Shown here piece by piece: positions 44,222-59,200 of a DNA stretch of 64,000 nucleotides. The notes beneath the pieces were generated by a model, which worked only from the letters and a program-made list of their open reading frames with translations, was not told the DNA's origin and made no database searches. The DNA is from an uncultured Pseudomonadota bacterium (GTDB lineage: Bacteria; Pseudomonadota; Alphaproteobacteria; Rs-D84), in NCBI GenBank assembly GCA_902762295.1, contig CACWNX010000002.1, forward strand, positions 1 to 64,000, in the 5' to 3' direction. The translations under genes and the position numbers were made by a program. The stretch's first letter is position 1, and each line of letters begins with the position of its first letter.

Positions 44222-47200
44222 TTATGGTTGCAGACCGGCAGCGACCAGTTCTGCCATTGGATCCCAGCCCGCCGGTGCAGTCGATGACACATTTCCAACA
44301 TGGTAAACATTGTTGTTATAACTGATATTCATACTATCGGTACCACCATTGCCGGCCTCTAATGGTGCATAGCAAACCGCGTTATTCGCCATACCAAAGT
44401 TCAACGCGATCGTCGTCGTCGTCGGCTTGGTTGACAATATCGGGAATTCCAGACCACCACTGGTCTTTAACTTGCTGATGCTTGTATTGCCACCCGGTAC
44501 ATTTACATCACAGTCGGTCACACACTGGTTATTATACCAATGTTCATTTGGTTTCAGACCGATTTCACAGGCAACCTTGCCGTCCCAGTCGGATTCATAG
44601 CCGGTTATATACTGATGCGTTCCGCATGGACATTCTTCGGCAAGGTTTGTTTCACCAAAGACATATCCCATCATATTGGTTGCGTTCGCACCATTTAATC
44701 CATCAAACAATGCCGGTGGCACATAGCCCGACAGGTGCGTTGCACCATAGAATGTTGCATAAAATTCATTCTCGTCGGCAACGGTAATATTCTGGAACAT
44801 ATTCGCCGGTATCGGTCCGGTCAGCCCCGTACATCCCATAAATGTCGCCCAGAACGCACCCGGTGCGCCACCCGTCACATTACGGAATAATCCATTTGGA
44901 ATATCGGTAATGGCAACATCGTTCATAAATGTTCCGGCAAATATGTTTTCCGCCGCAACCGTGACCCCGTCAAATAACCCCGCCGGAATCTCGGTTATTT
45001 TTGGACAGTCACTAAACGTATACGTAAACATGTCAGTTGCACCACCCGAAACATTACGGAATAATCCGGTCGGTATTGTCACCAAACTTGAACAATTATA
45101 GAATGTATCATAGAATAAATTTGGTGCAGAACCGGTGACCCCATCAAACAACCCGGCCGGAATTGCGGTAATCTTAGAACAACCTTGGAATGTTCCGCGA
45201 AACATACCTTCGGCACTGCCACTGACCCCGTCAAATAATCCGGATGGAATTGAGGAAATCTTGGAACATCCTAAAAATGTTCCGCGAAACATACCTTCGG
45301 CACTGCCACTGACCCCATCAAATAATCCGGCGGGTATATTGGCAAGTTTTGAACAGTTTTGGAATGTATTAGCAAACATATGTGTTTCCGCACCCGTTAC
45401 GCCATCAAACAATGTCGACGACACGGATGTTAAATTTGTTGCCCCATCAAATGTGCGATAGAAACGTGGTCGCCGCCCATTTGTTGACCCCAGTGTTGGG
45501 AACACCGCGCCCATTGAACCGGTAACGCTTGCAATCTTGGTCGGTGTACCGTCCGTACTGCCCGAATTATAGAATAATATCGCCGGATTTGTGATGTTAT
45601 CATTATTAATAATACCGTCAAGTGTACTGTATGCCGTTGAAATACCACCAATACGAATATTATGTACACCGCCAGTTGTATATGTGTGTGTGTATCTTTT
45701 TGGAGTTGTATCTGTCTTTACAACCTGTTCAACGGGACCGCCATCGTCCCAGTCGATTCCATATGTTCCGCGAGCGGTGATATGGAAAGTAAATGTATCA
45801 TTTGCGGTCATATTTGTTGTTACGATTGTGAATTTCGGATCAAATGTAAACTGGGCGGTAATTGTTGCCGAACCATTTGCAATCGCATCGGCACCCAATG
45901 TCGCCGCATCACAGCGCACAACCGCCACCGCATCAAATGTATTGCCACCGACACCCCAACCACCAAAACTATATCCAGGTACCGCCATAGACGCCGGCAT
46001 ATTGAATGTTTGGTTATATGTACATGTTGCCGCCGCGTTTGTTGGTGTGCCCGTTGCCGGTGTGACAACATAGCTAAGGTTAATTACCGCCGGCACACAA
46101 ACATTATTGCTGTTTGTGTATCCGGTATCGCATTCCCATTTTGCGGCGAACACTTTGTTGCCGGTATCGGTATCGGAAATTGTCTTGGTTAAATCGCAAT
46201 CATTTGTTTGTATAACATCATTCACGACCGGGCACCAACCCATGAACCGTGCATTTGCGCGCGTTGGCACAACACCAATGGTGACCGGATTACCGTATGT
46301 ATATGTCGCGGGCAGGCCGGTTGTTGTCGGGCAACTGAACGGTGTGGATGTATCGCTGTCATAGAATCTTGGCGCGGTCGTATCCGAAATGTCTAACAAT
46401 CCACATGTATCGGTTCCAATCTGGCGCACCGGGATACCGGTGAATTGCGGGGTACCGACCTCGGATATCTGGAACCCAAACAGTTTCATACGCGCACGAT
46501 TCGCCGCCGTCCCTTTACTTGCATAACTGGCGAATATCGTGAACGGATTTGTTGTTGTTCCAACCGATAAATTGGACAAATCTAATGCCCGGAATGTAAC
46601 ATCGGTCCAGTATTCCAAGTGCTCGGTGCCACTGATAACAAACTGGTGTCGGTTCAAATCTACGGCATCGGTTGATGAATGCACATTCGCGGTGGATAAT
46701 GAATTGTTAAACGAACACTCTAACCATCTGGCACCAGAATACCGTGCACCCGCCGAAAAACACATGTCGCCATTTGTTTTCCAATCACCAAACAGGAATG
46801 CGGTACTGGACCCAGGCAACTTTGTTAACTGGTAATCGGCAAACACGCGGGTATTTTGATTTCCATGGTACAGTGTCTCGATATACTGGTTTGCGCCGGC
46901 GCTGCTTCCGCCTGTGCTTTCAATATATTCAACCGGGGTATAGCCGACAAATGTCCGTGGGTCGGTTCCACCCTGGAAATCGTATGTTATGTTATACTGG
47001 TTCGCCGACCATTGTGCAACAAATGTTTTATCGGTCAAATATGTCCATGTTGAACCGTTGGTCCAATTTGCACTTTCGCCACTTGGCCGCCAACCGGTCA
47101 ATGTATAGCCGGCCTTGGCGCAGGTTCCCGTTGTTGACGGTAATGTCGGTTGTGTACCATATGTCACCGTATCATTGGTCGGTGCGGTACCGGTTGTTTC

Positions 47201-50200
47201 ATCACCACAGGAATAATCAACCGTAAATGTCCGAACCGCACAGCCCGCCAACGTTCCGCTTACCACACCGGTATCGGCGGTGAAATCAAACGATGTTGTA
47301 TCATCGGTGCCACCTAACTGACTGTACCCGGTGTCACATGTTATATTGTAGACACACTGATTTGATGCATTTGTTGTGGCGGTGGCACTGCTGTGTGCGC
47401 CGGCGGTATGTCCACACGCCGTCCAATGTGCATACATGGTTATATTTTCATCCGGGGTATATGATTCACCCGCATCACCAATTTTAACACCATTAACCGC
47501 CTGGGTCCACCAACCATCAAATACATATCCCGGCCGTGACGGTGTCGGCAAAGTAGTCCCAACCGGTGTCCATTGCGCATACCATGTTGTATTCCCCATA
47601 TATCTGCGCGCATACAAAATACCATTGGTTGCAATTTGCCCTTTGCTGCCGATATATTGGGTTGTAGAAGTTGCGGATGAATAATATCCCTTGAATGTAT
47701 AGTTTACATTTTGGGATGCCGGACTAACCGTTGCACCATTTGCGTTGGCATTATATGTTATTGTATATTGCCGTACTGGAATGGTTATACGGTTTGCACC
47801 GGTGGTACTTGTTGAAATCGGTTGGGTGTATTCCGCATCCAGGTATCCGCCATTTTGATGCCATGCATATATTTTTGATGTGCCGTCCGTTGTTGCGTAT
47901 GCATTATCCAGTGTTATTTCATACTGTTTTGCAACACACTCATTACCCGATGCAACAAAACCATAATTGCATTCCCATTTTGCATACAATGTTTTATTAC
48001 CGGTTGCCGTCACCGGAATCGTTAACGAATTTGCATCCCCACAATCGGTCAATGCCGCGTCCGTGCACCACCCCATAAATCGGCTGTGTTCGCGGGTGGG
48101 GGCGGATGCAACGGTTGTTGCCGTTCCGTGTGTGTATGTGGTTGGGTACGACACCGTATTCGGACATGTCAACGGATGCCCAGAAACCGCACTGGTATAG
48201 AACACCGGACTTGATACATCGGCAATATCCAATAACCCACATTCATTCGTTGTGGTATTACGCATTGGAATACCACGCAGTTTCAACGCATAATTCCCCG
48301 AACCGTTCCCAACAGCACTCGTAGATCTGTAAAAAGTGAATCCACGCAGTTGTATTTTTGAAAATGTTCCAATATCACCATTATTATTACGCGCAAACAG
48401 CGGTATATTATGTGCAGTTGTATAATTACCTAGAATACTATAATTATTGCTCTCCGAAGGGGCATAATTACGCACAATTCTATTGTGGCTATCCAATGAT
48501 AATGTATGCCAATCGGTCATATTCAAATTGGTGCTCAGTTGCATGACGGCATCTTTATAATTATAAGTTCTTGGTTTTGTTGAACCCGTTGTCGCACCGG
48601 AATACAACACGAAATTATATCCTGTTCCCCCATCACTATAATTTCCAAACAATGCCGTGTTCGTACTTTCCAACCGTTTAAATGTTATTTCCGCCCAATC
48701 AAGGTGAATCTCTGCCGGGAACCCAAGGTCAATATAGTTCGAACCGTCACTGGCGATATAATCCACCGGCGTATATCCCGCAATATTGCGCGGATCAAAT
48801 CCACCATTGAATTCATAGTTGATATTATACGAATCCGCGGACCATGTCGCGTTTATCGTAACCGCACCCGATGATACACCAAGGTTATCAACATTACATG
48901 TGATTGTCTCGCGTGCATCAAATTCATTCGCCGTACCACTAACCGCCCATTTACCGAATGTATAACCAACCTCGCTTAATGCCGATGGCATTTGAACATC
49001 TTGGCCGTATGTGCATGATGCCGGTTCGGTTGGTGCCGTACCACCATGTCCGCCGTTTGTAAATGTTATCGCGATTTCGTTCGCATCACATACACTGGTG
49101 TTGCCATATGTTACCATTTCGGCATCGTTGCTGAACCCGGTGGCGCACGCGGTCGCGGTCGCAGCATTTGCGGTTGCAACATAGTAATTGGCGGCAACAC
49201 TCATTGCGCATTGGTTCTGGGCGGCGATTCCCGTTCCGGCATCAATATATCCGGTCGGACATGGGTTGATACCCTGGTCATTGGTGGCATCAAATTCAAA
49301 CCCACCGCCCGGGCACCAATTACCCGCCGTACATATCGCGCAACTTGTTGCACCCGCCGGCAGATAATATCCCGCATCACAATTATATGAATCCGTTGAC
49401 CATGTCGCCGTCAATGTTACATTGCCACCGGTCGCCCCAAGGTTAGATTCGTTACAAATTATCGTTGCACCACCATTAAAGTTTTTGTCGTTTGTCGTCC
49501 ATTTCAGGAATGAATAACCCTGGGCATCCATAACCGCCGCCGCCAATTGAACCGTTGAATCGTATGCACACGATTGGTTCGCCGGTTGTGTTCCACCATG
49601 ATCAACCGAATATGTCAATGTATACGAATTCGCCACACAGACATTATTTACATCGGTATATCCCGTATCACATATCCATTTTGCACCGTATGTTTTATTT
49701 TCGGTCGCATTTCCGTCAATCGTCTGGGTCATCGCACACCTTTCCGACTGAATATCATTTATAACCGGACACCATCCCGCAAATGTTGCATGTGCGCGTG
49801 TCGGAACACCGGTTATGGTTGCGCCTTCGCCGTATGTATACTGGGTCGGCATCACGGCGGTCGTTGAACCGGTAAACGCATTGGATGTAATACTGGTCAT
49901 GAATGCGTTCGCCGGGTCGGCGGCATCGGTGTCATAAAGCCCGAACGCACCATCACTTTTCCGCATAACCGGCACACCGTTGAACACACGATTCGCACCA
50001 TCATAAATTGTGAACGATTTAACCTGGCCCAGGAAATACATGCTATACGCATCATTAACACCATGATAGCGCACAAATAACGGTATATTATGTGTGGTGG
50101 TGAACCCGTCTTTGACCGTAAAGGTTTTTGTTGTGTTGTCTATACCCAATATTCCCCTGCGCAGGTCTAATGACATATCGTGCCAATTTGTATCCAACCC

Positions 50201-53200
50201 AACCGATGAATTCACAATATTGTTTGTTGCGCCATATGTATGGAAATATGTACTGGATATCCATAAACCAAATGTATTTCCCATGCCACCATCGGCATAG
50301 TTTCCGAATAATACACTGGACCCGGATGTGCGGCGGAATGTCGATTCGGCGCGCATCGTGTTCGTTGCCGGGAACGCCAAATCAATACGCGAACCCGCAT
50401 TGACGGTACCGGTGGTCTGGATATATTCAATCGGGGTAAAATTGGTCAATGAAATTTCATCGCCACCATTCAAATTATAGTTAATGCGATATGACCGCAC
50501 ATCACATCCCCGCAATGTGCCCGTACCAACACCGGCTGTACCGGTTACGTCGAACATACCGACCAACGTCGAAAAACCGCCACCCAAGCTGTATCCGGTA
50601 TCGCATGTAATGTTATATACACACTGGTTCGATGAATTTGTTCCGGTGTATACGATGGTGCTGTGTGGGCCGGGGGTGTAATTACATTCGGACCAATGCG
50701 CGGTCAATGTTACATCATCTGTTACCGTATAGGTATCGTCCGCATCACCAACATATGTTGCGCCATTGAACCAACCGGTAAACACATATCCGGTGCGTAT
50801 CGGCAATGGCAATGTTATCGTTCCATAACGCCAATTTGCGTACCATACCGCCGAATTGTCGGTATATGCCATGCCTGCGGTTAAACCTGCACCTGTGATT
50901 TCGCCACGATCATCCATGTACAGTTCACTGGTCGCCGGTACCGTGCCACCAATCGGGTGCACCATGTTATAATAACCTCTGAATGTCGCATCAACCCGAA
51001 CAACCGGGGTACTAAGTTCTGCGCCACCCGCAACATCATATGTTACAGTGTTTCTTTTTCTCGGTAAATCTTCCAAAGGTTCTTTGCCAAGGTTTATTGT
51101 ATACATTGAATCTGCATATACACTGTCCTGATATCTCGTATATAATTTGTCTGTGTTCATGGTCGTCGCGCCATTACCATTCAATGTAATGTAATATTCG
51201 CCATTCGCCCAGACCGCCGCAATATTCGCCGTACCCGATGACACCCCCAACACCGCCACCGTACATGGCACGGTCGCGTTCGGTACATATGTCGTATTAT
51301 TCGCCGGTTTCCATCCGGTAAATGTATAACCCGCGAATGTCATGGCACCGGGTGCCACAAATGTTGAATCATATTCACATGTGCCGTTTTGGGGCGCGGT
51401 ACCATGTTCACTTGTATAGTGCAGGACAATTGTATTAGGTGTACAAACATTATTTGTATCGGTATAACCCGCATCGCATGTCCATTTTGCCCAATATTCT
51501 TTGTCGCCGGTGTCGGCCGTTGAAATCGTCTGGGTCGCGGCACAATCGTTCATTTGTGGTGCACCATTGACCACCGGGCACCAACCATCAAATGTCGCAT
51601 GCGGTTTGGTCAAAGTCCCATTAATTGTTGCACCAATTCCGTATGTATAGGTAGTTGGCATACTACCGGTTGATGGACAAGCGAACGGATGTGTGGTGTC
51701 GGCACTTGGGTTGAATGTCCTGCTGACCGTGTCATACAACCCACATTCGTCATTATAACGCACCGGTATACCATTAAATGCCAGGTTTCCATTCGCATCA
51801 TAGAATTTTGCACCATACAACTTCGCATTCATCGGATAGTTAGAATTGTAATTTAACAGGTGATAATTGTTTAATGTATTAACATTACTGGATGTTTTAG
51901 TAATTGAATTACCACCAATTGTTGCCACAGCTTGATTTAATGCAAATTCTACATTGACATTAACACGGTCTGTGAAATTATTTGTGAAATAATATCCGGT
52001 TGAACCAAATCCCCATTTATTATTTGGCGATGCACCAAACCAAGATGGAGATTGTTGATAATATGCAACCAATACCGCATTTTTACCGACCGGGGCGGTT
52101 AAACCTTGAACATCTATGTTCCAAGTTCCATAACCATTAACACCGGTGTTGATATACGAACCATTCGAACTTTCAATATATTCCACCGGGGTATATTCGG
52201 GTGGGATACCTGTACCACCCCCGTTAAGTACATAATTGATATCATATGTACTGGCAACCCATTTGGCATAAATCACACCGTTTCCTGTAAACTGGGTCGC
52301 AGGTGCTACAATCACACCATCGCTATCTATAACCCGGTCACCTGCACCATTTTCTGCCGTATAATACCCATCAAAATCATAACCTGTACGCCGTGGTATT
52401 TGTGATAATTCACTCATCTCATTAACCGCAGCAAGGTTTGAATACCAACCATTCGCGTACTTCACATACAGCGGATTCGGGGTGCCAACCTGGATATTTG
52501 CATCTGGGTGTATCAAATCAACCGTATAAACACCCGCGTTCCACCGAACCGTAAATGTTTTATCCGCCGCATAATTCCATGCATCTATTGTTGTGCCCGA
52601 TGCCCAGTGATCATCAGAGCCAACAACATCCCAACCATCGGCAACATATCCCGGTTTACTACACGCGTTGGTTGATGCCAATGGAACCGAACTATTAAAC
52701 TCCACCGTCTGGTCCGCAATCATTCCCGTTGCCCCCGCACCACAACTGTATGACAATGTATAGTTATTCGGTGTATATTGCGCAACAATATCGGAACCGG
52801 TTGTATAATCCCATGACTGGATTACATCATTCGGCTGATATGGATTTGCAGGTTGTGGATCTTCAACTGCGACACGCCAACCGGCAAATGAATGTCCAAT
52901 CTTGGCACACGACACATTTGCCAAGAATGTATGCGATGCACCATATTCAATACCAACTGCACTTGGGGCGGTGCCTTCGCCGTCGCCACATGTATAGGTC
53001 AAAGTATACTCGCCCGCGGTACATGTCACATTCGCCGTATTGTGATTTGCTTCAACATAACCTGTTGCGCAACTGGTCACATAACTGACCGCACCATTAT
53101 GTGCAACCGTTAATTGACATGTTCCTGTATTACCCAAATTCGGACAATTCTTGGCCCATGCTGCATACAAAGTCTTGTTACTTGTAAATGTTGTTGCCGA

Positions 53201-56200
53201 CGGCAAGCCTAAATCAACCGCAGCCGGTGTCTCATCTGTCCACGCAGATATTTTTAAATACGACGACGATGTATTACCCGATGATGTCATATCGGCCGGT
53301 CTGGACGAACTCTGATAATAGCCACGTAATGTATAACCTTCACGCACCGGTGGATTATCGGCGATATTCTGAATCGTTGTTCCGAAATTCGTTGACGACC
53401 AACCCTCGGCATATTTTTCATACACCTTGGCATAACCGCCCGTCACATTCATTGCGGTCGTTCCATGATTCAGTGTTATTGTATATACTGTTGGTGTCCA
53501 TCCCGCGTACAATGTTGCACTTTGTGCTTTGTCCCAAACCGGACGCGATGCCACATCCGATGCATTATAGTACTGAACACCGTTGGAATAATCGGCATTA
53601 TCGTACCAACCCATAAATGTATAACCGGTCTTATTTGGTGCGGTCGTACTGATAGCGGGCAGGGTGGTCCAATATGTTATAGCCTTGTTCGGGAATTGAC
53701 CATCATCGGCGGTTCCACCATTTAAATTAAATGATATTGTATACGTATCGGCGACACATGCCGTATGTTCGTTATTTTCGGTATAACCCGTACGACATGT
53801 CCATTTTGCCCAATATTCTTTCGTCCCCTCGGTGCCGATTGGCAATGTATATGACAATGCACAATTTTCCAATTCTGCATCGGTGCACCATCCAACAAAA
53901 TCACTGTGTGCGCGCGTTGGTACACCATTAATAGTCGTCACAACATTGGATGCATATGTTGTCGGCAAGGATACCGCACCACCACCGAATGCCACATTCG
54001 CACTGGTTTTAAATTCAATATTTTCTGGATCGGATACATCCAATAACCCGTATGTAGTACCATTCGCATCTTTAACCGGGACACCATTGAACAAGACATT
54101 TGTTCCGTTGTCAATTTCAAAACTGTATATCTTGCCACGGAACCCACTGGCAAATGCATTACTGGTGTTTTTACTGGAACCAATTGCCAATGTCTGGGCG
54201 GTCGTAAAGTCCGCACCAAATGTCAGCGGATTACTTACCCCATCCAACATCAAACCAGAGTAATTTAATACCGCATCATGCACACCCGCCGGCACCGCCA
54301 CATTTGCATAACCACTGGTACCCCAACGCCAGTATGCCGCGGTTGTATAATCCTTGCCTAAATACCCAGAAACACGTCCGCTTGCCGCCCCTGAATTTAC
54401 ATTCCCAAACAATGCGAATGTAGCGGAGTGGGTGTTGCGTTCAAAACGCGTCCGAATTTCATAACTGCGCGATATATTCAGCAAACTATCAAAATATGAC
54501 GAACCATTCGCACTGATATATTCTACCGGAATATATGTTGTATTGCCATTTATATCAAAACCGCCATTATAATTATATGTTATATTAAATACCTTTGGTT
54601 CCCAATGTGCATAAATCGTTGCAGTATTATCGGTCGTAAATGTCTTTGCTGCACTTACAAAATTACCCTGACTATTTATAACCAATTTACCCGTACCATC
54701 CGAATTAGTAAAATAGCCACGGAACCAATATCCTGTCTTAATGGGTGATGTTATACCGCTCATTGGCGTCGCCGTACCCGCCGATGCCGCCGCTGCCGTT
54801 GCATAGAACCCAGAGCCATATTGCAAGTACAGTGTCTGCGGCGATGCCGGCGATGTCGCACCCATATCATTCAGTGTAACCGTAATGATCTTTGGTGTCC
54901 ATTGGGCATACAACGTCAATGTACTACCACTGGATGGGATGCTTGGGTCATCGTCATACATACCATTTTCGTCAAATACCGGGGTTCCACCGCCGTTTGT
55001 TGCCGTTCTATATCCGTTAAATACATACCCGGCATACTGCGGTTTTGTTAATACCAAATCATAATTATAAGTTCCGTTTGATGTGGTTGAAAAACCAACA
55101 CCCGGCATCCAATAAATTGTTCCATTACCACCAGAGCCCGGCGCATCATTCAAAGTAATTGTGTACACTGCGGAACAGGATACAACCTTGGAATTTGCAT
55201 TGGATGAATTATTACCCCAATAATTTTCAAATCCAGTAATATACTGAGCCATGCCGGTTGGACATTCAGTTAACATATTGCTGTTACCCATAAATATATT
55301 TGACATAAAGTCCGTCGCCGTCCCGGTTAGTTTAGATCCAACAAACAATGCCGGTGGAACATAACTGGTCAAACCGGTGCAACCTTCAAATGTACCTTTG
55401 AACGCGTCTTGTTGTTGCGGGCCGTTTATACCACTGAATAATTCGGCAGGAATTGAACCCTGTAACCCCGCACAATTATAGAAAGTATGGAAGAACATCG
55501 AACTTGCCGGTGCACCAACTATACCTGCAAACATTGTTGGCGATAATTGACCAACCATGTTTGAACAACCGGCAAATGTATTTGCAAACATACCCTGGGC
55601 TGGCGCACCACTCAAACCGGCGAACAATCCCGTTGGCAAACTGATCAAACCACAAGTTCCTTCACCAACAGCAAATGTAGAGTCGAACATTTCTCGTGCC
55701 GGCGCACCCGTAATACGATTAAACAATGCCGCCGGCACAGTTCTTAAATCAGCGCAATCCATAAATGTTTCACGGAATAACCCGCGGGCCGCAGATGTGA
55801 TACCGCTAAACAAGTTTCCTGGAACAGTCGATAATCCCGAATATGCGAATGTCCCGTGGAACAAATCTGTGGCGGGGCTTGTAACACCGGCAAACAGGGT
55901 TTCTGGTACCGTTGTCAAATTGTTACATCCAGCGAATGTCAAACTGAACATGCCTTCCCCAGAAGCTAATGCATTACTGAACAAATTCACAGGTACAGAT
56001 GTTATATTGGTATTTGAAAAAGTAGATGCAAACAATCCTTGATTATATGCGGATGTTCCACCATTGATATTTGCAAACAATCCCCCGCCAATACTTGTAA
56101 AACCACTATCTGCAAATGTTGCATTAAATGCATTTGGGCGACCGCCACTAAGTCCACTGAACAATTCCCCCGGAATTGTGCCACTTAATCCAGTATTGCT

Positions 56201-59200
56201 AAATGTATAACCGAACATATTCGCAATTATACTACCGGAAACCCCGTTAAATAACCCCGATGGTATTGAACCTGTCAACGTTGTGCAACCACGGAATGTT
56301 TGATAAAAACTCGGTCGACCACCGTTACCGGTGCCGACGGTCGGAAACACCGCTCCCAACGAACCAGATATAGCTGCAATATTACACGCAGGATTACCAG
56401 TATCAACTTTATAGAAACTGATTGTTGGTATTGTTGGTGTGGTATTATAACCTGTTACAGCATCGGTTGGCTTGCGGCCAAATTTTATCTGATGTGAAGC
56501 ATCACCCGATGTATATGTACAAGTATATACCGCTGCGGTCGTATTACCCGTCCGATCAATCAGATTATTCGTCACACCAGTTCCACTTAACACCCCACCG
56601 GTTCCACAGTCAACATAGAACTTACCCGCAGCCGATATTTTAAACTTTACTGTGCCATTTGCTGGGATTGTTGTCGTTGTCGCCGTAAACACCCAATCTA
56701 CACCCTGATTCCAATGCGCGTATAATGTCGCATCTGGGTTGTTTGGATTATCGCTATATGTCGCAAAATGCGTAGGATTTACCAGTATACGTCCTGTTTC
56801 ATCTATAATCTTACTGCCATTTTCAGGATCATCAAAATACCCAAGGAAATCATAAGTTGTCTTGGTCGGCAATACTATCGGAACTTCGGTTGTGCTAGAT
56901 GGGACAGTATTATAAAATGTTCCATTCTGATTTACAGACCAACCAGTATTGTATTTTTCATAAATCATTTCAGTTGTTGTTCCAGAAACAACCGTTCCAC
57001 CATTCGCATCTAATGCAATACTATATGCCGGACCTTCGACGCACGACACCTTTGGTGCCCAATAATCTGCCAGTGGTTCCGGTTCGTATTTTATCATACC
57101 CGCCGGGCACGATTCATCTAAACCAGAATTATAGAATATGTCAGACATGAAATCTGTGGCATCTTGACCCTCCAAATTTTCAAACAAACGATTTGGAATA
57201 TAACTGCTTAACCCTGTACAGCCATAAAATGTATGGTTGAACAAGCCATCCGACGCACTAATTATGCCAGAGAATAAATTATACGGTAAACTGCCACTTA
57301 ACCTTGAACAACCGGCGAATGTGTACGCAAACATATTATCACCACTACGGTCAATGCCAGAAAACAAATTACTTGGAATATTTCCGGTAAGGTTACTGCA
57401 TCCGTCAAATGTATGCGCAAACATATTATGAAAACCGACCGAAACATTTTGGAACAAATTACCCGGGATAGCACCGGTAAGGTTAACACAACCCTGGAAT
57501 GTTCCATTAAACATATCTTCGGCACCACCGGTAACCGCACTAAATAAATTTGATGGAATAGAGCCTGTTAAGCCACTGCAATTACGGAACGTATTCTTAA
57601 ACATCCCGGCATAGGCACCTGTATAATATTCAAATAATCCCGATGGAATATTACTGGTTATCCCCCAACACCCATCAAATGTACCATTAAATATATCTGA
57701 AAAACTTCCTAGTGTGCCTGTTGCGCCATCTTGATCAAATAAACCCGCTGGGATTGCGCTTATGCTGGTACAATTTTTAAATGTGTTCATAAATAAATTA
57801 CTTGCCACCCCAGAAACACCATTAAACAATGTACTAGGTATATTAACCAAACTCGTACAATCCTGGAAAGTAGCATTAAACCTGTTTTCCCGCGCCCCAG
57901 TTACACCACTAAACAACGTTCCCGATATATATTCTAAATTCGAACAACCTTTGAATGTTTCATAAAACACAGGCTCTGCAACCCCCGACAGGGCTGATGC
58001 CAAACTTGGGAAAGCCGCACCCAACGAACCCGATATACTTGCTACATACTGTGGTGTTCCACCCCTGGCAGAACTGAAACTAATTGCTGCGACCTCAGGA
58101 GATGTGTTATATCCCTTAGTAACATAACTTGAAACACCGATTGTATAGGTTCCACCGGTCACATATCTATGCGAAACCGTTACTGGATTTATGGTGTCAG
58201 TACTAATTGTCTGATATCTATTAGAACTTGAATCGCCCCAATCAATAATAAATGTTCCCATCGCCGCAATTGAAAAACTAAACGTCTGACCTGCGGTAAT
58301 CGGTGTTGTTGTAATAATAAAATCCGGAACCGGGGCGCTCCAACGGGCATATGCGCGACCATTTTCCTCATAGGCATTTAATGCGCTACCATATTGAAAG
58401 AAACCATCTGGGTTAACTATCTGGACACCTTCACCTGAATCGGTTGTCCAATAACCATCAAATGTAAATCCTGTTCTTGATGGATTTTGTGACATTTGTT
58501 CTATTGTATTTCTTAAATTGGCGTCATAATACCAATTATCCCCAGGCACTAAGTACACCTCCGCAGGCGAGGGCGTATTTGTTGCATCTGGATGCATCAA
58601 GGTAATTGCATACGCATCCACTAATTGGGCTGTAAAGGTTTTGTTTTCGGTGTATTCCCATACGAACTGATCGTTTTCGTACAATGTATCCTGAGGGCTA
58701 GTATTGCTTACTGCCCAACCAATAAACACTTTATCCGCCGGCAGAGTGCACCCAACAGAATCATCCCCTCTAAATTTTTTGGCAGTGTACAACTCATCAA
58801 ATGTGGCCGTATCCGTTGCCGCAACCGAACCAGATTCCGAACATTTATAACTAACCGTATAATTCTTGGGAGTCCAGTGTGCATATATAGTCGCCTCGGT
58901 ACCAATTTGATACCAATTACTAGCCGATGTCATATCGGCATTATAATATTGTCTTGGACGATCCAGTATAGAGTCACCGGCCGTAGCATAATATCCCAAA
59001 AAATCATATCCGGGCCATGATGGCGAGCAAATTCCTGACGGTCTGGGCATTGGCGAACCGTATGTCGCGGTTACCTGGGTCACTGCACACGGTGTTCCAC
59101 CATTTGGATCCAATGTAACGGTTGTCTGTGGACTTATCCACCGGGCATATATAGTCGTCGGTCCGCTGAAATAATCGGGCGAAGGCAGTATCATACCATC

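Noticed and set aside
44560-45460. Regular repeats that could suggest a CRISPR array
   Set aside because: The repeats are in frame, diverged and encode DUF285-type units; there are no identical short repeats with unique spacers and no cas genes.
45662-46192. Cys-rich plus-strand frame of 176 residues inside the giant gene
   Set aside because: It is antisense to the repeat-rich coding sequence; many similar antisense frames occur across 44-63 kb because stop codons are scarce in the complement. No ribosome binding site or promoter.
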